A DNA stretch of 14,556 nt from positions 1 to 14,556 of the forward strand of contig JAZRNH010000022.1 of NCBI GenBank assembly GCA_045648025.1, in the 5' to 3' direction. The notes beneath the pieces are model-generated. The model did no database searches. It saw only the letters and a program-made list of their open reading frames with translations, and was not told the origin of the DNA. The stretch's first letter is position 1. Each line of letters begins with the position of its first letter. This DNA comes from RGIG1681 sp045648025. Its GTDB lineage: Bacteria > Bacillota > Clostridia > Christensenellales > UBA1242. Positions 1 to 7,015 of the stretch are shown piece after piece. The translations under genes and the position numbers were made by a program.

Positions 1-252
1 CTTGCTGACAAATGTGAAATTCAAGCAAGTTTTGCAATTGGAATTGCTGAACCTGTAAGTTTGTATATTGAAACATTTGGCACAAATAAAGTCCCAATTA
101 AAGAAATTGTTGATTTTGTTCACAAAAATTTCAGTTTTAGACTTTCAAATATTGTTGAAGAACTTGGACTTTTAAGACCAATTTACAAACAAACTGCTTG
201 TTTTGGACACTTTGGAAGAAATGAGTTTCCTTGGGAAAAAGTTATTGATTAA
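1..252 (+). CDS. metK: S-adenosylmethionine synthetase, C-terminal end (partial)
   Basis: This is the last 83 codons of S-adenosylmethionine synthetase, which makes the methyl donor SAM from methionine and ATP in the cytoplasm. The reading frame is open from the first base, so the 5' part lies outside the window. What identifies it is the conserved C-terminal pattern of the family: IGIAEP near residue 16, an ETFGT motif near residue 24, and the ending RPIYKQTACFGHFGR followed by PWEK. The gene ends in TAA and is followed after 7 bases by a strong terminator, so it is the last gene of its transcript. It is intact as far as can be seen, and the identification is very secure. Confidence 0.96.
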   Translation, partial: LADKCEIQASFAIGIAEPVSLYIETFGTNKVPIKEIVDFVHKNFSFRLSNIVEELGLLRPIYKQTACFGHFGRNEFPWEKVID

Positions 253-259
253 AATAAAC

Positions 260-290
260 AAAGACAGTCATTATCTGACTGTCTTTTTGT
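260..290 (+). terminator. Rho-independent terminator of metK
   Basis: A perfect 11-bp stem pairs 260-270 (core GACAGTCA) with 276-286 (core TGACTGTC) around a 5-base loop and runs into a T-rich tract. The next promoter's -35 box starts immediately after it at 291. Confidence 0.92.
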
Positions 291-319
291 TTGACAAAAA
301 TTTGATTCACAATTAAAAT
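291..319 (+). promoter_or_regulatory. Sigma-A-type promoter of the PHP phosphoesterase gene
   Basis: TTGACA at 291-296 and TAAAAT at 314-319 are separated by 17 bases, a near-consensus housekeeping promoter. Transcription should begin near 326, only about 11 bases before the ATG at 337, so the leader would hold little more than the GGAG ribosome binding site. Confidence 0.72.
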
Positions 320-336
320 TTTAATTGGAGATATTT

Positions 337-1203
337 ATGATAGATTTACATATGCACACAACTTGCTCAGACGGAACTGACACGGTTGAAAAATTGATTG
401 ATAATGTAATAGCTGCTGGAATAACATATTTTGCAATAACAGACCACGACACCGCAAAAGGATGCAGAAAAGTTTTAGAAAGTGAAGAGCTTAAACAAAA
501 AATTTCTGCCGCAAATATTTCTTTTGTTTGTGGAATAGAGTTTAGCTGTATTTATAAAGGCAGAAAAATGCATATTTTGGCTTATGATATCGATCCTCAC
601 TCAAAAGAAATTTTAGAACTTGAAGCAAAATTTAAAAACCTTTTAAAAGAAAAAGATTTATATAGAACAGAGGCCATAAAAGAGCAGGGCTATGTTTTGT
701 CAGATGAATCAATGGAATTTTTAAATAGCAGGATAAATGTTAGGACACCTGATATTGCAAATTGTTTGGTTAAAGAAGGTTATTTTGATGATTTGGAAGT
801 GGCTTGTGCATATTTAAAAACTATCAAATATCCAAGAGAATATTTGCTTGATGTTGTTGATGTGTTAAAAACAATGTCAAAAGTGTCTGCAAAACTTGTG
901 TGGGCTCATTCAATTTATGGTTTAAAACAAAAGAAGATTTCTTTTGAGCAGGTTGAAGAGTTTGTTTCTGAGTTAAAACCTTATGGTCTTATGGGGCTTG
1001 AATGTTATTATTCACTTTATAATAAAGAAGAAATTGACAATCTTAGAAACATTGCCAAAAAGTTTGATTTGTTTATAACTTGTGGATCAGATTATCACGG
1101 AAAAAATAAAAAAGTTCAATTAACCGAAAGGTCTGCTGATGGGACAAGTGTTGATGAAAATGAAATTAATATAATAAAAACCTTTTCAAAAATAGTCAAT
1201 TAA
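337..1203 (+). CDS. PHP-domain phosphoesterase (TrpH / RNase AM-like)
   Basis: A 288-residue cytoplasmic metal-dependent phosphoesterase of the PHP superfamily. Metal-ligand motifs appear in the expected order: H5-M-H7, D12, the T-D36-H37-D38 block, E68 in GIEF, H79 before ILAYD, H191 in WAHS, and D252/H254 in GSDYHG. The spacing and length (family members are about 280-290 residues) fit the TrpH/YciV group. Characterised members of that group act on 3',5'-nucleoside bisphosphates or trim short RNA 5' ends; the exact substrate here is inferred. The ATG at 337 is preferred over an in-frame TTG at 325, because GGAG at 327-330 sits 6 bases before the ATG and transcription probably starts near 326. 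It is a single-gene transcript between two terminators. Confidence 0.88.
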   Translation: MIDLHMHTTCSDGTDTVEKLIDNVIAAGITYFAITDHDTAKGCRKVLESEELKQKISAANISFVCGIEFSCIYKGRKMHILAYDIDPHSKEILELEAKFKNLLKEKDLYRTEAIKEQGYVLSDESMEFLNSRINVRTPDIANCLVKEGYFDDLEVACAYLKTIKYPREYLLDVVDVLKTMSKVSAKLVWAHSIYGLKQKKISFEQVEEFVSELKPYGLMGLECYYSLYNKEEIDNLRNIAKKFDLFITCGSDYHGKNKKVQLTERSADGTSVDENEINIIKTFSKIVN

Positions 1204-1223
1204 TTGAGATAATATTAATATAA

Positions 1224-1256
1224 TAAAAGTGCTAACATTAGCACTTTTATTTTTTT
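1224..1256 (+). terminator. Rho-independent terminator after the PHP gene
   Basis: The arms AAAAGTGCTAA (1225-1235) and TTAGCACTTTT (1238-1248) form a long hairpin that runs into a T-rich tail at 1245-1256. The innermost pairs probably open to give a usable loop. Confidence 0.9.
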
Positions 1257-1289
1257 GAAAAAATTTTAAAAGTTTTGAAAAATTGGGTA

Positions 1290-1318
1290 TTGACAAATAT
1301 ACTAGATTATGTTAAAAT
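1290..1318 (+). promoter_or_regulatory. Strong sigma-A-type promoter with extended -10
   Basis: TTGACA at 1290-1295, a 17-base spacer and TAAAAT at 1313-1318, with TG at 1310-1311 giving an extended -10 element. The predicted start near 1325 leaves a leader of about 98 bases before the ATG at 1423. That leader is very AT-rich and contains small dyads, for example ACATT/AATGT at 1340-1352. Confidence 0.78.
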
Positions 1319-1422
1319 AACCATAGTAAAAGAAATTTCACATTAAAAATGTAAAAATTCAAACACAAATGTTTAAAAATTTACATTTGAAAATTGAAAT
1401 TTTTGAAAGGGGGAAATTAAAA

Positions 1423-2472
1423 ATGTCAGTTTTACAAATTGTATTACTTAGTGTTGCTGGGGCTTTTGCAATTGCATCAATCGTGTTTATGATTATGTTT
1501 ATTGTTGAAATTACTGTGGCTCCAAAAGAAAAAGAAGTTGAAGAAGAAATTCAAAGTGTATTTACAATCAATATCAACGAAGAAGAAAACGAAGAAGATG
1601 TTGATGCAATGCTTGCTAAACTTGATGAAGAAACAATAGGCGAAGAAGTTGAAGAAGCCGTTGTTGAATCTGCAATTCAAGAAGCAGTTGAAGAGACTGT
1701 AGAAGAACCAGTTGAAGAAACTGTTGAAGAACCAGTTGAAGAAGTTGTTGAAGAAGAAACTGTTGAAGAAGCAGTTGAAGAAACTGTAGAAGAAGTTCAA
1801 GAAGAAGTTCATTCATTAGCTGATGCATTTGCTGAAGAAGAAACAGAAGAAAAAACAGAAGAAGTTCAAGAAGCAGCAGAAGAGGCTGTAGAAGAGGTTA
1901 AAGAAGAAACCGTTGTTGAAGAAACTCCTGTTGAAGAACTTATTGAAGAAGTTGAAGAAGATGAAACTGCTGATACAAGTGAAGATGCTGAAATTTTGGA
2001 ATATACAGGTTTAAAAGAAGAATCTGTTGATGTTCAAGCAAATGGTTCAATTGACTACTCTGCAAGATTAGAAAAAATTATCGCAACAAGAGATAAAATT
2101 GAAAGAGACCTTGCAAAAGTTCAAAAAGCAATCTTGAAATATGAAAGAACTAAGAGAAGAAAAAATAGAAACCAAAAAATGCTTGATAGAAGAGCTGGTG
2201 AACTTACAAACCTTAACCTTGTTATGTATAGTGTAACAGATATCAAAAATGTTGACGAAGATAAAAAGGCTAAACAAGAAGAACTTACAGCACACATCGC
2301 AGAACTTAAAGCAAGTATCCAAGATGCTGAAGAATATATTGAAAGCAACAAAGAAAAGAACGACCACAATGTTAAAATGGCTAAGTTCTTACTTCAAGAA
2401 AAAACAAGATATAATGAAGAAATTGCTGAACTTCAAAATCTCATCAATTCTGATGGTGAAGACAACAAATAA
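1423..2472 (+). CDS. Membrane-anchored acidic Val-Glu-Glu repeat / coiled-coil protein
   Basis: I do not recognise a family for this 349-residue protein. Residues 3-30 form one hydrophobic membrane helix with no lipobox. Residues 36-186 are extremely acidic and built mostly of Val, Glu, Thr, Ala and Pro, with a regular tetrapeptide repeat at residues 88-124. From about residue 210 to the end it changes to a Lys/Arg/Glu-rich helical region with heptad-like character, probably a coiled coil. The layout (anchor, long acidic linker, C-terminal helical domain) resembles that of membrane tethers such as ZipA, but I see no sequence similarity to ZipA. The start at 1423 is chosen because AAAGGGGG at 1406-1413 lies about 9 bases upstream; an upstream in-frame ATG at 1369 has no such signal. 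It is transcribed alone from a strong promoter and closed by a terminator, which suggests an abundant structural protein. Confidence 0.82.
   Translation: MSVLQIVLLSVAGAFAIASIVFMIMFIVEITVAPKEKEVEEEIQSVFTININEEENEEDVDAMLAKLDEETIGEEVEEAVVESAIQEAVEETVEEPVEETVEEPVEEVVEEETVEEAVEETVEEVQEEVHSLADAFAEEETEEKTEEVQEAAEEAVEEVKEETVVEETPVEELIEEVEEDETADTSEDAEILEYTGLKEESVDVQANGSIDYSARLEKIIATRDKIERDLAKVQKAILKYERTKRRKNRNQKMLDRRAGELTNLNLVMYSVTDIKNVDEDKKAKQEELTAHIAELKASIQDAEEYIESNKEKNDHNVKMAKFLLQEKTRYNEEIAELQNLINSDGEDNK
1684..1794 (+). repeat. In-frame 12-bp repeat encoding xVEE tetrapeptides
   Basis: Nine units of 12 bases encode [A/T/P/V]-Val-Glu-Glu, with one extra GAA codon at 1756-1758 splitting them six plus three. 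Units 3-5 alternate Pro and Thr in the first place, giving a 24-base higher-order period. Gain or loss of a unit keeps the frame, so copy-number change would alter linker length rather than switch the gene off. Confidence 0.85.
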
Positions 2473-2490
2473 TTCAATTTAAACTTTGTT

Positions 2491-2526
2491 AAAACAGACC
2501 AAGATTTATTCTGGTCTGTTTTTTTA
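2491..2526 (+). terminator. Rho-independent terminator after the VEE-repeat gene
   Basis: A perfect 11-bp stem, AAAACAGACCA (2491-2501) with TGGTCTGTTTT (2512-2522), with a 10-base loop and a run of T to 2525. Confidence 0.92.
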
Positions 2527-2527
2527 T

Positions 2528-2555
2528 TTGAATAAATAAAAATTAGTGGTATTAT
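2528..2555 (+). promoter_or_regulatory. Likely promoter of the patatin / metallo-beta-lactamase operon
   Basis: TTGAAT at 2528-2533, a 16-base spacer and TATTAT at 2550-2555, with TG at 2547-2548 giving an extended -10. The -35 box is weaker than at the other promoters here. The predicted start near 2562 gives a leader of about 35 bases. Confidence 0.5.
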
Positions 2556-2596
2556 TAGATTAAGATAAGAAAAAACTAATATTTGAGGCGGTTTTT

Positions 2597-3460
2597 ATGT
2601 TTGAGTTTTTAAAGAGAAGAAAACCTGATTCATTTCAAATTCACAAAAAGGCTAAAATTGGATTAGCTCTTGGAGGCGGTGGTGCTAGGGGCATTGGTCA
2701 CATTGGGGCACTCAAAGCTTTTGAAGAGCTTGGGGTTGAATTTGATTATATTGCCGGAACTAGTGCGGGAAGCATTGTTGGTGCTCTTTATGCATTTGGA
2801 AAGTCTGCAAAAGAGATTGAAGATTATGCAAAAGGTTTAAAGAAAAAAGATATCACTAGGGGAAGTATTCCTTTTATCAAACCTGCAAACAGTGAAAGGC
2901 TTGAAGAACAAATTAATAAAGCATTTGGAGATATCACTGTTTTTTCTGAAATGAAGATTCCACTTACTGTTGTTTGCACAGATCTCAAAACTGGAAAAGA
3001 AGTTGATTTTGACTATGGAAATGTTGCAAAGGTTGTTGCGGGAAGCTGTGCGGTTCCTGGTGTGTTTACTCCAATGGTTCATGAGGGTATGCACTTAATT
3101 GATGGTGGTCTTAGAAACAATGTTCCTGCTGATGTTGTAAAAAAAATGGGTGCAAATGTTGTTTTTGCAATTGATGTTAACCATTTAAGAGGTGGCGGAA
3201 CAGATTCGCTTTCAACCGTCAGTGTGATTTCTTCTACAATTGGAATTATGATGCAGTCAAAAATTGACAAGGTTATGGAAGTTGCAGATATGGTTTTTGA
3301 ACCAGCATTAGAACAATTTTCTCCGCTCAAACTTGAAAATATTGATGATATGATAAAAATTGGCTATGATACGGTTATGGCAAATAAAGATAAAATACAA
3401 AAAATGTTGGGGCTTAATCCTAAAAAAATAGGAAAATATTTTACTAATGATAAAAAATAG
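2597..3460 (+). CDS. Patatin-like phospholipase (RssA family)
   Basis: A 287-residue patatin-family serine hydrolase, expected to cleave acyl esters of phospholipids or other lipids with a Ser-Asp dyad. The glycine-rich oxyanion-hole motif GGGGARG is at residues 26-32, the nucleophile Ser56 lies in GTSAG (54-58), and the catalytic Asp169 lies in DGGL. All key residues are present, and the length matches bacterial RssA/YlbK-type proteins. There is no signal peptide; the Lys/Arg-rich N-terminus suggests a cytoplasmic or membrane-surface enzyme. GAGG at 2585-2588 sits 8 bases before the ATG. The last 14 bases overlap the next gene, so the two are probably translationally coupled. The substrate cannot be told from sequence. 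Confidence 0.9.
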   Translation: MFEFLKRRKPDSFQIHKKAKIGLALGGGGARGIGHIGALKAFEELGVEFDYIAGTSAGSIVGALYAFGKSAKEIEDYAKGLKKKDITRGSIPFIKPANSERLEEQINKAFGDITVFSEMKIPLTVVCTDLKTGKEVDFDYGNVAKVVAGSCAVPGVFTPMVHEGMHLIDGGLRNNVPADVVKKMGANVVFAIDVNHLRGGGTDSLSTVSVISSTIGIMMQSKIDKVMEVADMVFEPALEQFSPLKLENIDDMIKIGYDTVMANKDKIQKMLGLNPKKIGKYFTNDKK

Positions 3461-4751
3461 AGTGGCAAATTTGAAAGAATTAAAGGTAAAGGCAATCATT
3501 ATTGCAGTGTTGTTTGCTGTGGTTGTTTTATCTTTTTTCTTTGCAAAAAATTTGGAAGCTGTTTTTGGGCTAAATGAAACATTTGATGCAAATCAAGTTT
3601 CTGAAAATGCTGCTCAAAATTCAGATTATTCTGTTTCTTATATTGATGTTGGTGAGGGAAATTCTTGTTTTGTTAGATTTCCAGACGGAAAAACTATGCT
3701 TGTTGATGGTGGCGGAGTTTCTGCTGGTGAAACAGTTGTTGAGTTTTTAAAAGACAATGCTGTTGAAAAAATTGATTATTTGATTGCAACTCATGCCGAT
3801 TCTGACCATATTGGCGGACTTGTTTCGGTTTTGCAAAATTTTGATGTAAAAAACATTTATAGGTCTTTTCAAATTTCAGGAAAGGGAACTTCAGCAAGTG
3901 AATTTGAGGTGAGTGAATACGAAGATTTGAAACCTGTTTATTTAAAACTTATGCAAGAAACTGGTGGAAGGTCAGAAATTTCAAGAGTAACAACTGATAT
4001 TTTTGAAGAGTTTGTGAAATTGATTTATGAAGAAAGTTATATTGAAAATGGCAAAAAGATATTTTCAACAGTAACTGTTTTTTACGATGGGCTTAAAATT
4101 GTAAATGGCAATTATTCATTTGAATTTTTTGCTCCTCTAAAAAGAGATTCAAACATAAATCTTGAAGGTTTAACAGACAATACAAAGGGTTTTGCAACAA
4201 TTGGTTATGGTGTAACCGCATCTAATGAAAACTCTGCAATATTTTTGCTTTCCATTTATGACGATACATTTTTGTTTACTGGTGATGCCTCTTTTGATGA
4301 TGAAGTTGGTTCAAAATTCGGTAATTTTGCAGAAGATGATTTTATTAATAGTTTAACAAATGATGAAAAAGAAAAACTTTCTGAAGTTTCAGTTTATCTT
4401 GCGGGACATCACGGAAGTAAAAACAGTTCTAGTGAAAAATTGTTAGAATTGATTTCTCCAAAATTTGTAGTGTTTTCTGTTGGCAAAAATAATGATTATG
4501 GACATCCATCGCCAGAAGTTTTAGATAGGATACAAAAGTCAGAAAATCTAGAAGAAGATTATCTTCTTAGAACCGACAAAGATGGAACGATTACATTTTT
4601 AACTGTTGACGGTGAACTTTGTTATTCAACTTCGCTTTATAATAGAGATGAGAGTTTGACAATGTCTTGGTATGAAATTGGTGGAATTATCTTTATTTCA
4701 ATCAGTTACATAGTTGTATTTATTAAACCAAAACAAAAGAAGCAAATCTAA
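3447..4751 (+). CDS. ComEC-like metallo-beta-lactamase-fold protein, membrane-tethered at both ends
   Basis: A 434-residue protein with a metallo-beta-lactamase domain of the type found at the C-terminus of the DNA-uptake protein ComEC. The metal-binding signature H116-x-D118-x-D120-H121 (in THADSDHIGG), D280 in TGDA, H322 in GHHGS and H353 in YGHPSP are all visible, so it should be an active hydrolase. The ComEC channel domain is absent. A basic N-terminus followed by a helix at residues 16-33 and a second helix at about 410-426 followed by KPKQKKQ suggest both ends inside and the enzyme domain outside. Natural substrates of such standalone proteins are mostly unknown; a nuclease or phosphodiesterase role is a guess from the fold. 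It overlaps the patatin gene by 14 bases; GTG at 3462 is an alternative start. Confidence 0.85.
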   Translation: MIKNRVANLKELKVKAIIIAVLFAVVVLSFFFAKNLEAVFGLNETFDANQVSENAAQNSDYSVSYIDVGEGNSCFVRFPDGKTMLVDGGGVSAGETVVEFLKDNAVEKIDYLIATHADSDHIGGLVSVLQNFDVKNIYRSFQISGKGTSASEFEVSEYEDLKPVYLKLMQETGGRSEISRVTTDIFEEFVKLIYEESYIENGKKIFSTVTVFYDGLKIVNGNYSFEFFAPLKRDSNINLEGLTDNTKGFATIGYGVTASNENSAIFLLSIYDDTFLFTGDASFDDEVGSKFGNFAEDDFINSLTNDEKEKLSEVSVYLAGHHGSKNSSSEKLLELISPKFVVFSVGKNNDYGHPSPEVLDRIQKSENLEEDYLLRTDKDGTITFLTVDGELCYSTSLYNRDESLTMSWYEIGGIIFISISYIVVFIKPKQKKQI

Positions 4752-4756
4752 TTTTA

Positions 4757-4785
4757 TTGACAGTTTTTTTAATTTTAAGTATTAT
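4757..4785 (+). promoter_or_regulatory. Strong sigma-A-type promoter of the three-gene unknown operon
   Basis: TTGACA at 4757-4762, a 17-base spacer and TATTAT at 4780-4785. Transcription should begin at about 4791-4793, right at the AGGTGA ribosome binding site (4792-4797), giving a leader of only about 10 bases. I see no terminator between the preceding gene and this promoter, so read-through from upstream is also possible. Confidence 0.72.
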
Positions 4786-4801
4786 TAACATAGGTGAAAG
4801 T

Positions 4802-6001
4802 ATGAAACAATTTGAAGATCACGAATATTTTTTATTGAAAGCATTATCACAAACCGTTGTTAACGGTCTTTCTTCTGTGCATGACAAAGTTACAAAATAC
4901 TGCGAAACTGCTGTTTTGGAAATTTCTGATGCAGACACAAAACTTGAAGCTGCCGAAACAGGAATTGATATTAACAAATATTCAAAAATGTCAAATGACA
5001 AAAGAAAAGATTTGATAAGAATGCTTGCAATTAAAAACAGAATTGAAGTTATTGCAAAAAGAAACAAAGCTAGAATTGCTTATATTGATAAAATATTGAA
5101 AGATTCAGGTCTTTATAATGATAGTTTTGATAAAAAACTTTTATCTGATATTGAAAAGCAAGAAACCGACAATATTTCAAAAGATGCACTTGGATTGAAT
5201 TTATTTCAATCGGCAGGTGATGAAATTGAAACTAAGTTTTTCAAAGGTGAAATCATTACTTTGAAAAATGGGGTTTTAGATTTTTCTTGTGAAGAAAATT
5301 GCGAAGTTTTGAAAAATACAAATGACGAATTTGTTGCAGAAATGATTAAGGCATTTCCAAAAAGTGCAGCAACCATTCCAGTTGAGCCACTTTTAAACTC
5401 AACAGTTAAAAAGAGAGTTTTAAAAGCGATTGCAACTTATGTTATTGATGAAGGCAAGAAAAAAGATATAAAAACCATCAACAAAGAACTTGGCAATCTT
5501 CTTGAATTTAAAACACAAATAACAACATCGCCAGAAGATTATATTGCTGGTGTAACAAATATGTTCAATGTTCAAATAAGAGCACATTTGATTGCTGAAA
5601 ACCCAGAAAAAGAAGATGAGCTTATGGGAAAACTTAAATGCAATGAAAAATCTGAACTTATTCCTGAATCAAAAAGAATTGCAATCCTTGGTGCTGGTCT
5701 TTCTGGTGAAATTTCTTCAGAAGCCGAAGAAAGTGAAGATATGAGAATTGCAAGAGAAAAAGAAGAACAACAAGCTCAAGCAGCTGGTGCTATGGTTAAC
5801 AGAATGTTTGAAGAAGAACAAACTCAAGTTGAACAAGCGGAAGCAATTTCTGAAGAACAAGAACTTCTTCAAGATCTTGAATTGTTAAAGAAGCAAGAAG
5901 AAGCGAATATCAAAAAACAATTGAAGCAACAAGAAGAGGAAGAAAGAGAAAAAGAACAAGAACAAATGGCACTTGTTAGAAGCAAATATGATGATGATTA
6001 A
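4802..6001 (+). CDS. Unknown 399-residue protein with charged coiled-coil C-terminus
   Basis: I do not recognise this protein. It has no signal peptide or membrane helix and should be cytoplasmic. Residues 1-130 are predicted to be mainly helical and charged, and the middle (about 150-300) looks globular. From about residue 305 to the end it is dominated by Glu, Gln and Lys (runs such as EEQQAQAA, KKQEEANIKK and QEEEEREKEQEQ) and should form a long coiled coil ending in DDD. The start at 4802 is chosen because AGGTGA (4792-4797) lies 4 bases upstream; an in-frame TTG at 4757 lies inside the promoter. The next gene's ribosome binding site overlaps this stop codon, so the two are closely coupled. 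A scaffold or assembly role is conceivable, but nothing shows it. Confidence 0.8.
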   Translation: MKQFEDHEYFLLKALSQTVVNGLSSVHDKVTKYCETAVLEISDADTKLEAAETGIDINKYSKMSNDKRKDLIRMLAIKNRIEVIAKRNKARIAYIDKILKDSGLYNDSFDKKLLSDIEKQETDNISKDALGLNLFQSAGDEIETKFFKGEIITLKNGVLDFSCEENCEVLKNTNDEFVAEMIKAFPKSAATIPVEPLLNSTVKKRVLKAIATYVIDEGKKKDIKTINKELGNLLEFKTQITTSPEDYIAGVTNMFNVQIRAHLIAENPEKEDELMGKLKCNEKSELIPESKRIAILGAGLSGEISSEAEESEDMRIAREKEEQQAQAAGAMVNRMFEEEQTQVEQAEAISEEQELLQDLELLKKQEEANIKKQLKQQEEEEREKEQEQMALVRSKYDDD

Positions 6002-6010
6002 GGTGAATTG

Positions 6011-6352
6011 ATGGAAAATTCTAAAAAATTAACAGAATTTGAAAGAGAATATTATTCTGAAATTAAAAGATATGATGTAACTGACAAAGATTTAACCTTT
6101 GTTAAAGTTCCACCAAAAGTTTTAGCTTATGAAGTTTATCTTCGTAAGGTTTTTGGTGACTCTTTTGCAAAAGGCGATACCGTTGATGACTACGATGATG
6201 GTGTGAAAAGATCAGTTGAAAAGCTTTCAAGAGAAACTCTTGATAATAGTGAGTTTTCAAATATTATGAACGATATTCAAAGTTCTGAATTTGATGACAA
6301 TATGGATATTTTTGTAAAAACTTCATCTGTTGATGATATATCTTATGAATAG
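6011..6352 (+). CDS. Unknown acidic 113-residue protein
   Basis: A small soluble protein with no recognised domain, no membrane helix and no cysteine. It is acidic, with Asp clusters around residues 55-65 and near the end; the first 50 residues are a mixed helical segment. AGGTGA at 6001-6006 lies 4 bases before the ATG, exactly the same signal and spacing as the gene before it, and its first base is the last base of that gene's stop codon. An in-frame TTG at 6008 is less likely. The tight packing suggests it is made together with, and perhaps binds, the 399-residue coiled-coil protein; that is inference. Confidence 0.75.
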   Translation: MENSKKLTEFEREYYSEIKRYDVTDKDLTFVKVPPKVLAYEVYLRKVFGDSFAKGDTVDDYDDGVKRSVEKLSRETLDNSEFSNIMNDIQSSEFDDNMDIFVKTSSVDDISYE

Positions 6353-6367
6353 GAAAACAGGCTCAAA

Positions 6368-6898
6368 ATGAAACAAAATTTGCTAGTTACTAGTTATGAT
6401 TACGACTTATCAAAACGGTTGGCTGAAAAGTTGGCTGATGCTTTTTCTATGCGAGTTTTAGATGCTATTGGGCTTTTTGAATTTGACCATATTCCAAGAT
6501 CGTTTAAAGAGATGCTTGAACTTAATGGATATGATTATGTTATGAAAAAACTCAGGTCTATTTTGAAAATGGAACTTGATTTTGATGACACTGTGTTTGT
6601 AACAAATGTAAGTTTTGCAGACAATTGTTCGGATTTGTTTTATAAAATCAAACTTAGCAACTTTGTTATTTTGCTAAAAAAAGGCTTAGATGATGAAGTT
6701 AAAGAACTTCAAAATAAGTCGTTTGATTATGAAAGTGAAAGGTCTTTTTTTGTTTGTGATAAAACCGTTTTAGAAGAAAGAGAAACTTCAATATCAAAAG
6801 ATTGTGCAGATATTGTTATTGATATAGAAAATTTAACCGAAGATGAAATTGTTGAAAAAATAATTGACAAAATACAAAATTATTACTCTGTAAACTAA
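6368..6898 (+). CDS. Degenerate P-loop kinase-like protein (shikimate/cytidylate kinase-like fold)
   Basis: A 176-residue soluble protein whose outline resembles shikimate kinase or cytidylate-kinase-like proteins: an opening beta strand (NLLVTS, residues 4-9) followed by a helix with KRLAEKLA (16-23), a second strand ending VLDA, a central strand VFVTN, a VILLKK segment, and an ending (CADIVIDIENLTEDEIVEKI) very like the shikimate kinase C-terminus. The length also matches. The Walker A loop GxxxxGK[ST], however, is replaced by SYDYDLS with no glycine or lysine in place, so ATP binding of the usual kind is unlikely. It may be a pseudoenzyme or a regulator. It is the third gene of the unknown operon, 15 bases after the previous stop. 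The fold assignment is my judgement from pattern, not a search. Confidence 0.6.
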   Translation: MKQNLLVTSYDYDLSKRLAEKLADAFSMRVLDAIGLFEFDHIPRSFKEMLELNGYDYVMKKLRSILKMELDFDDTVFVTNVSFADNCSDLFYKIKLSNFVILLKKGLDDEVKELQNKSFDYESERSFFVCDKTVLEERETSISKDCADIVIDIENLTEDEIVEKIIDKIQNYYSVN

Positions 6899-6961
6899 AT
6901 TATCTGTGTTTTTGAAAAATTGTCAAAATTTTACAAATGATGAAATCACTATGAATTTATT

Positions 6962-6989
6962 TTGAGAGTTTTTAGTTTAATAGTATAAT
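6962..6989 (+). promoter_or_regulatory. Sigma-A-type promoter of the small coiled-coil gene pair
   Basis: TTGAGA at 6962-6967, a 16-base spacer and a perfect TATAAT at 6984-6989. The predicted start near 6996 gives a leader of about 20 bases containing AAGGAGG (7001-7007). No clear terminator separates this from the upstream operon. Confidence 0.72.
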
Positions 6990-7015
6990 GAAAGTGGCAA
7001 AAGGAGGGCTTGTTT

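Noticed and set aside
1369..1422. Upstream ATG adding 18 residues to the VEE-repeat protein
   Set aside because: No ribosome binding site precedes it, whereas AAAGGGGG precedes the ATG at 1423 and the resulting protein begins cleanly at its membrane helix.
1684..1794. Regular repeats resembling a CRISPR array
   Set aside because: The unit is 12 bases with no spacers, is in frame, and encodes a peptide repeat.
1477..1828. Two long antisense reading frames rich in Phe/Asn or Leu/Gln opposite the VEE-repeat gene
   Set aside because: They are mirror products of the GAA/GTT repeat codons, have no ribosome binding site and are low complexity.
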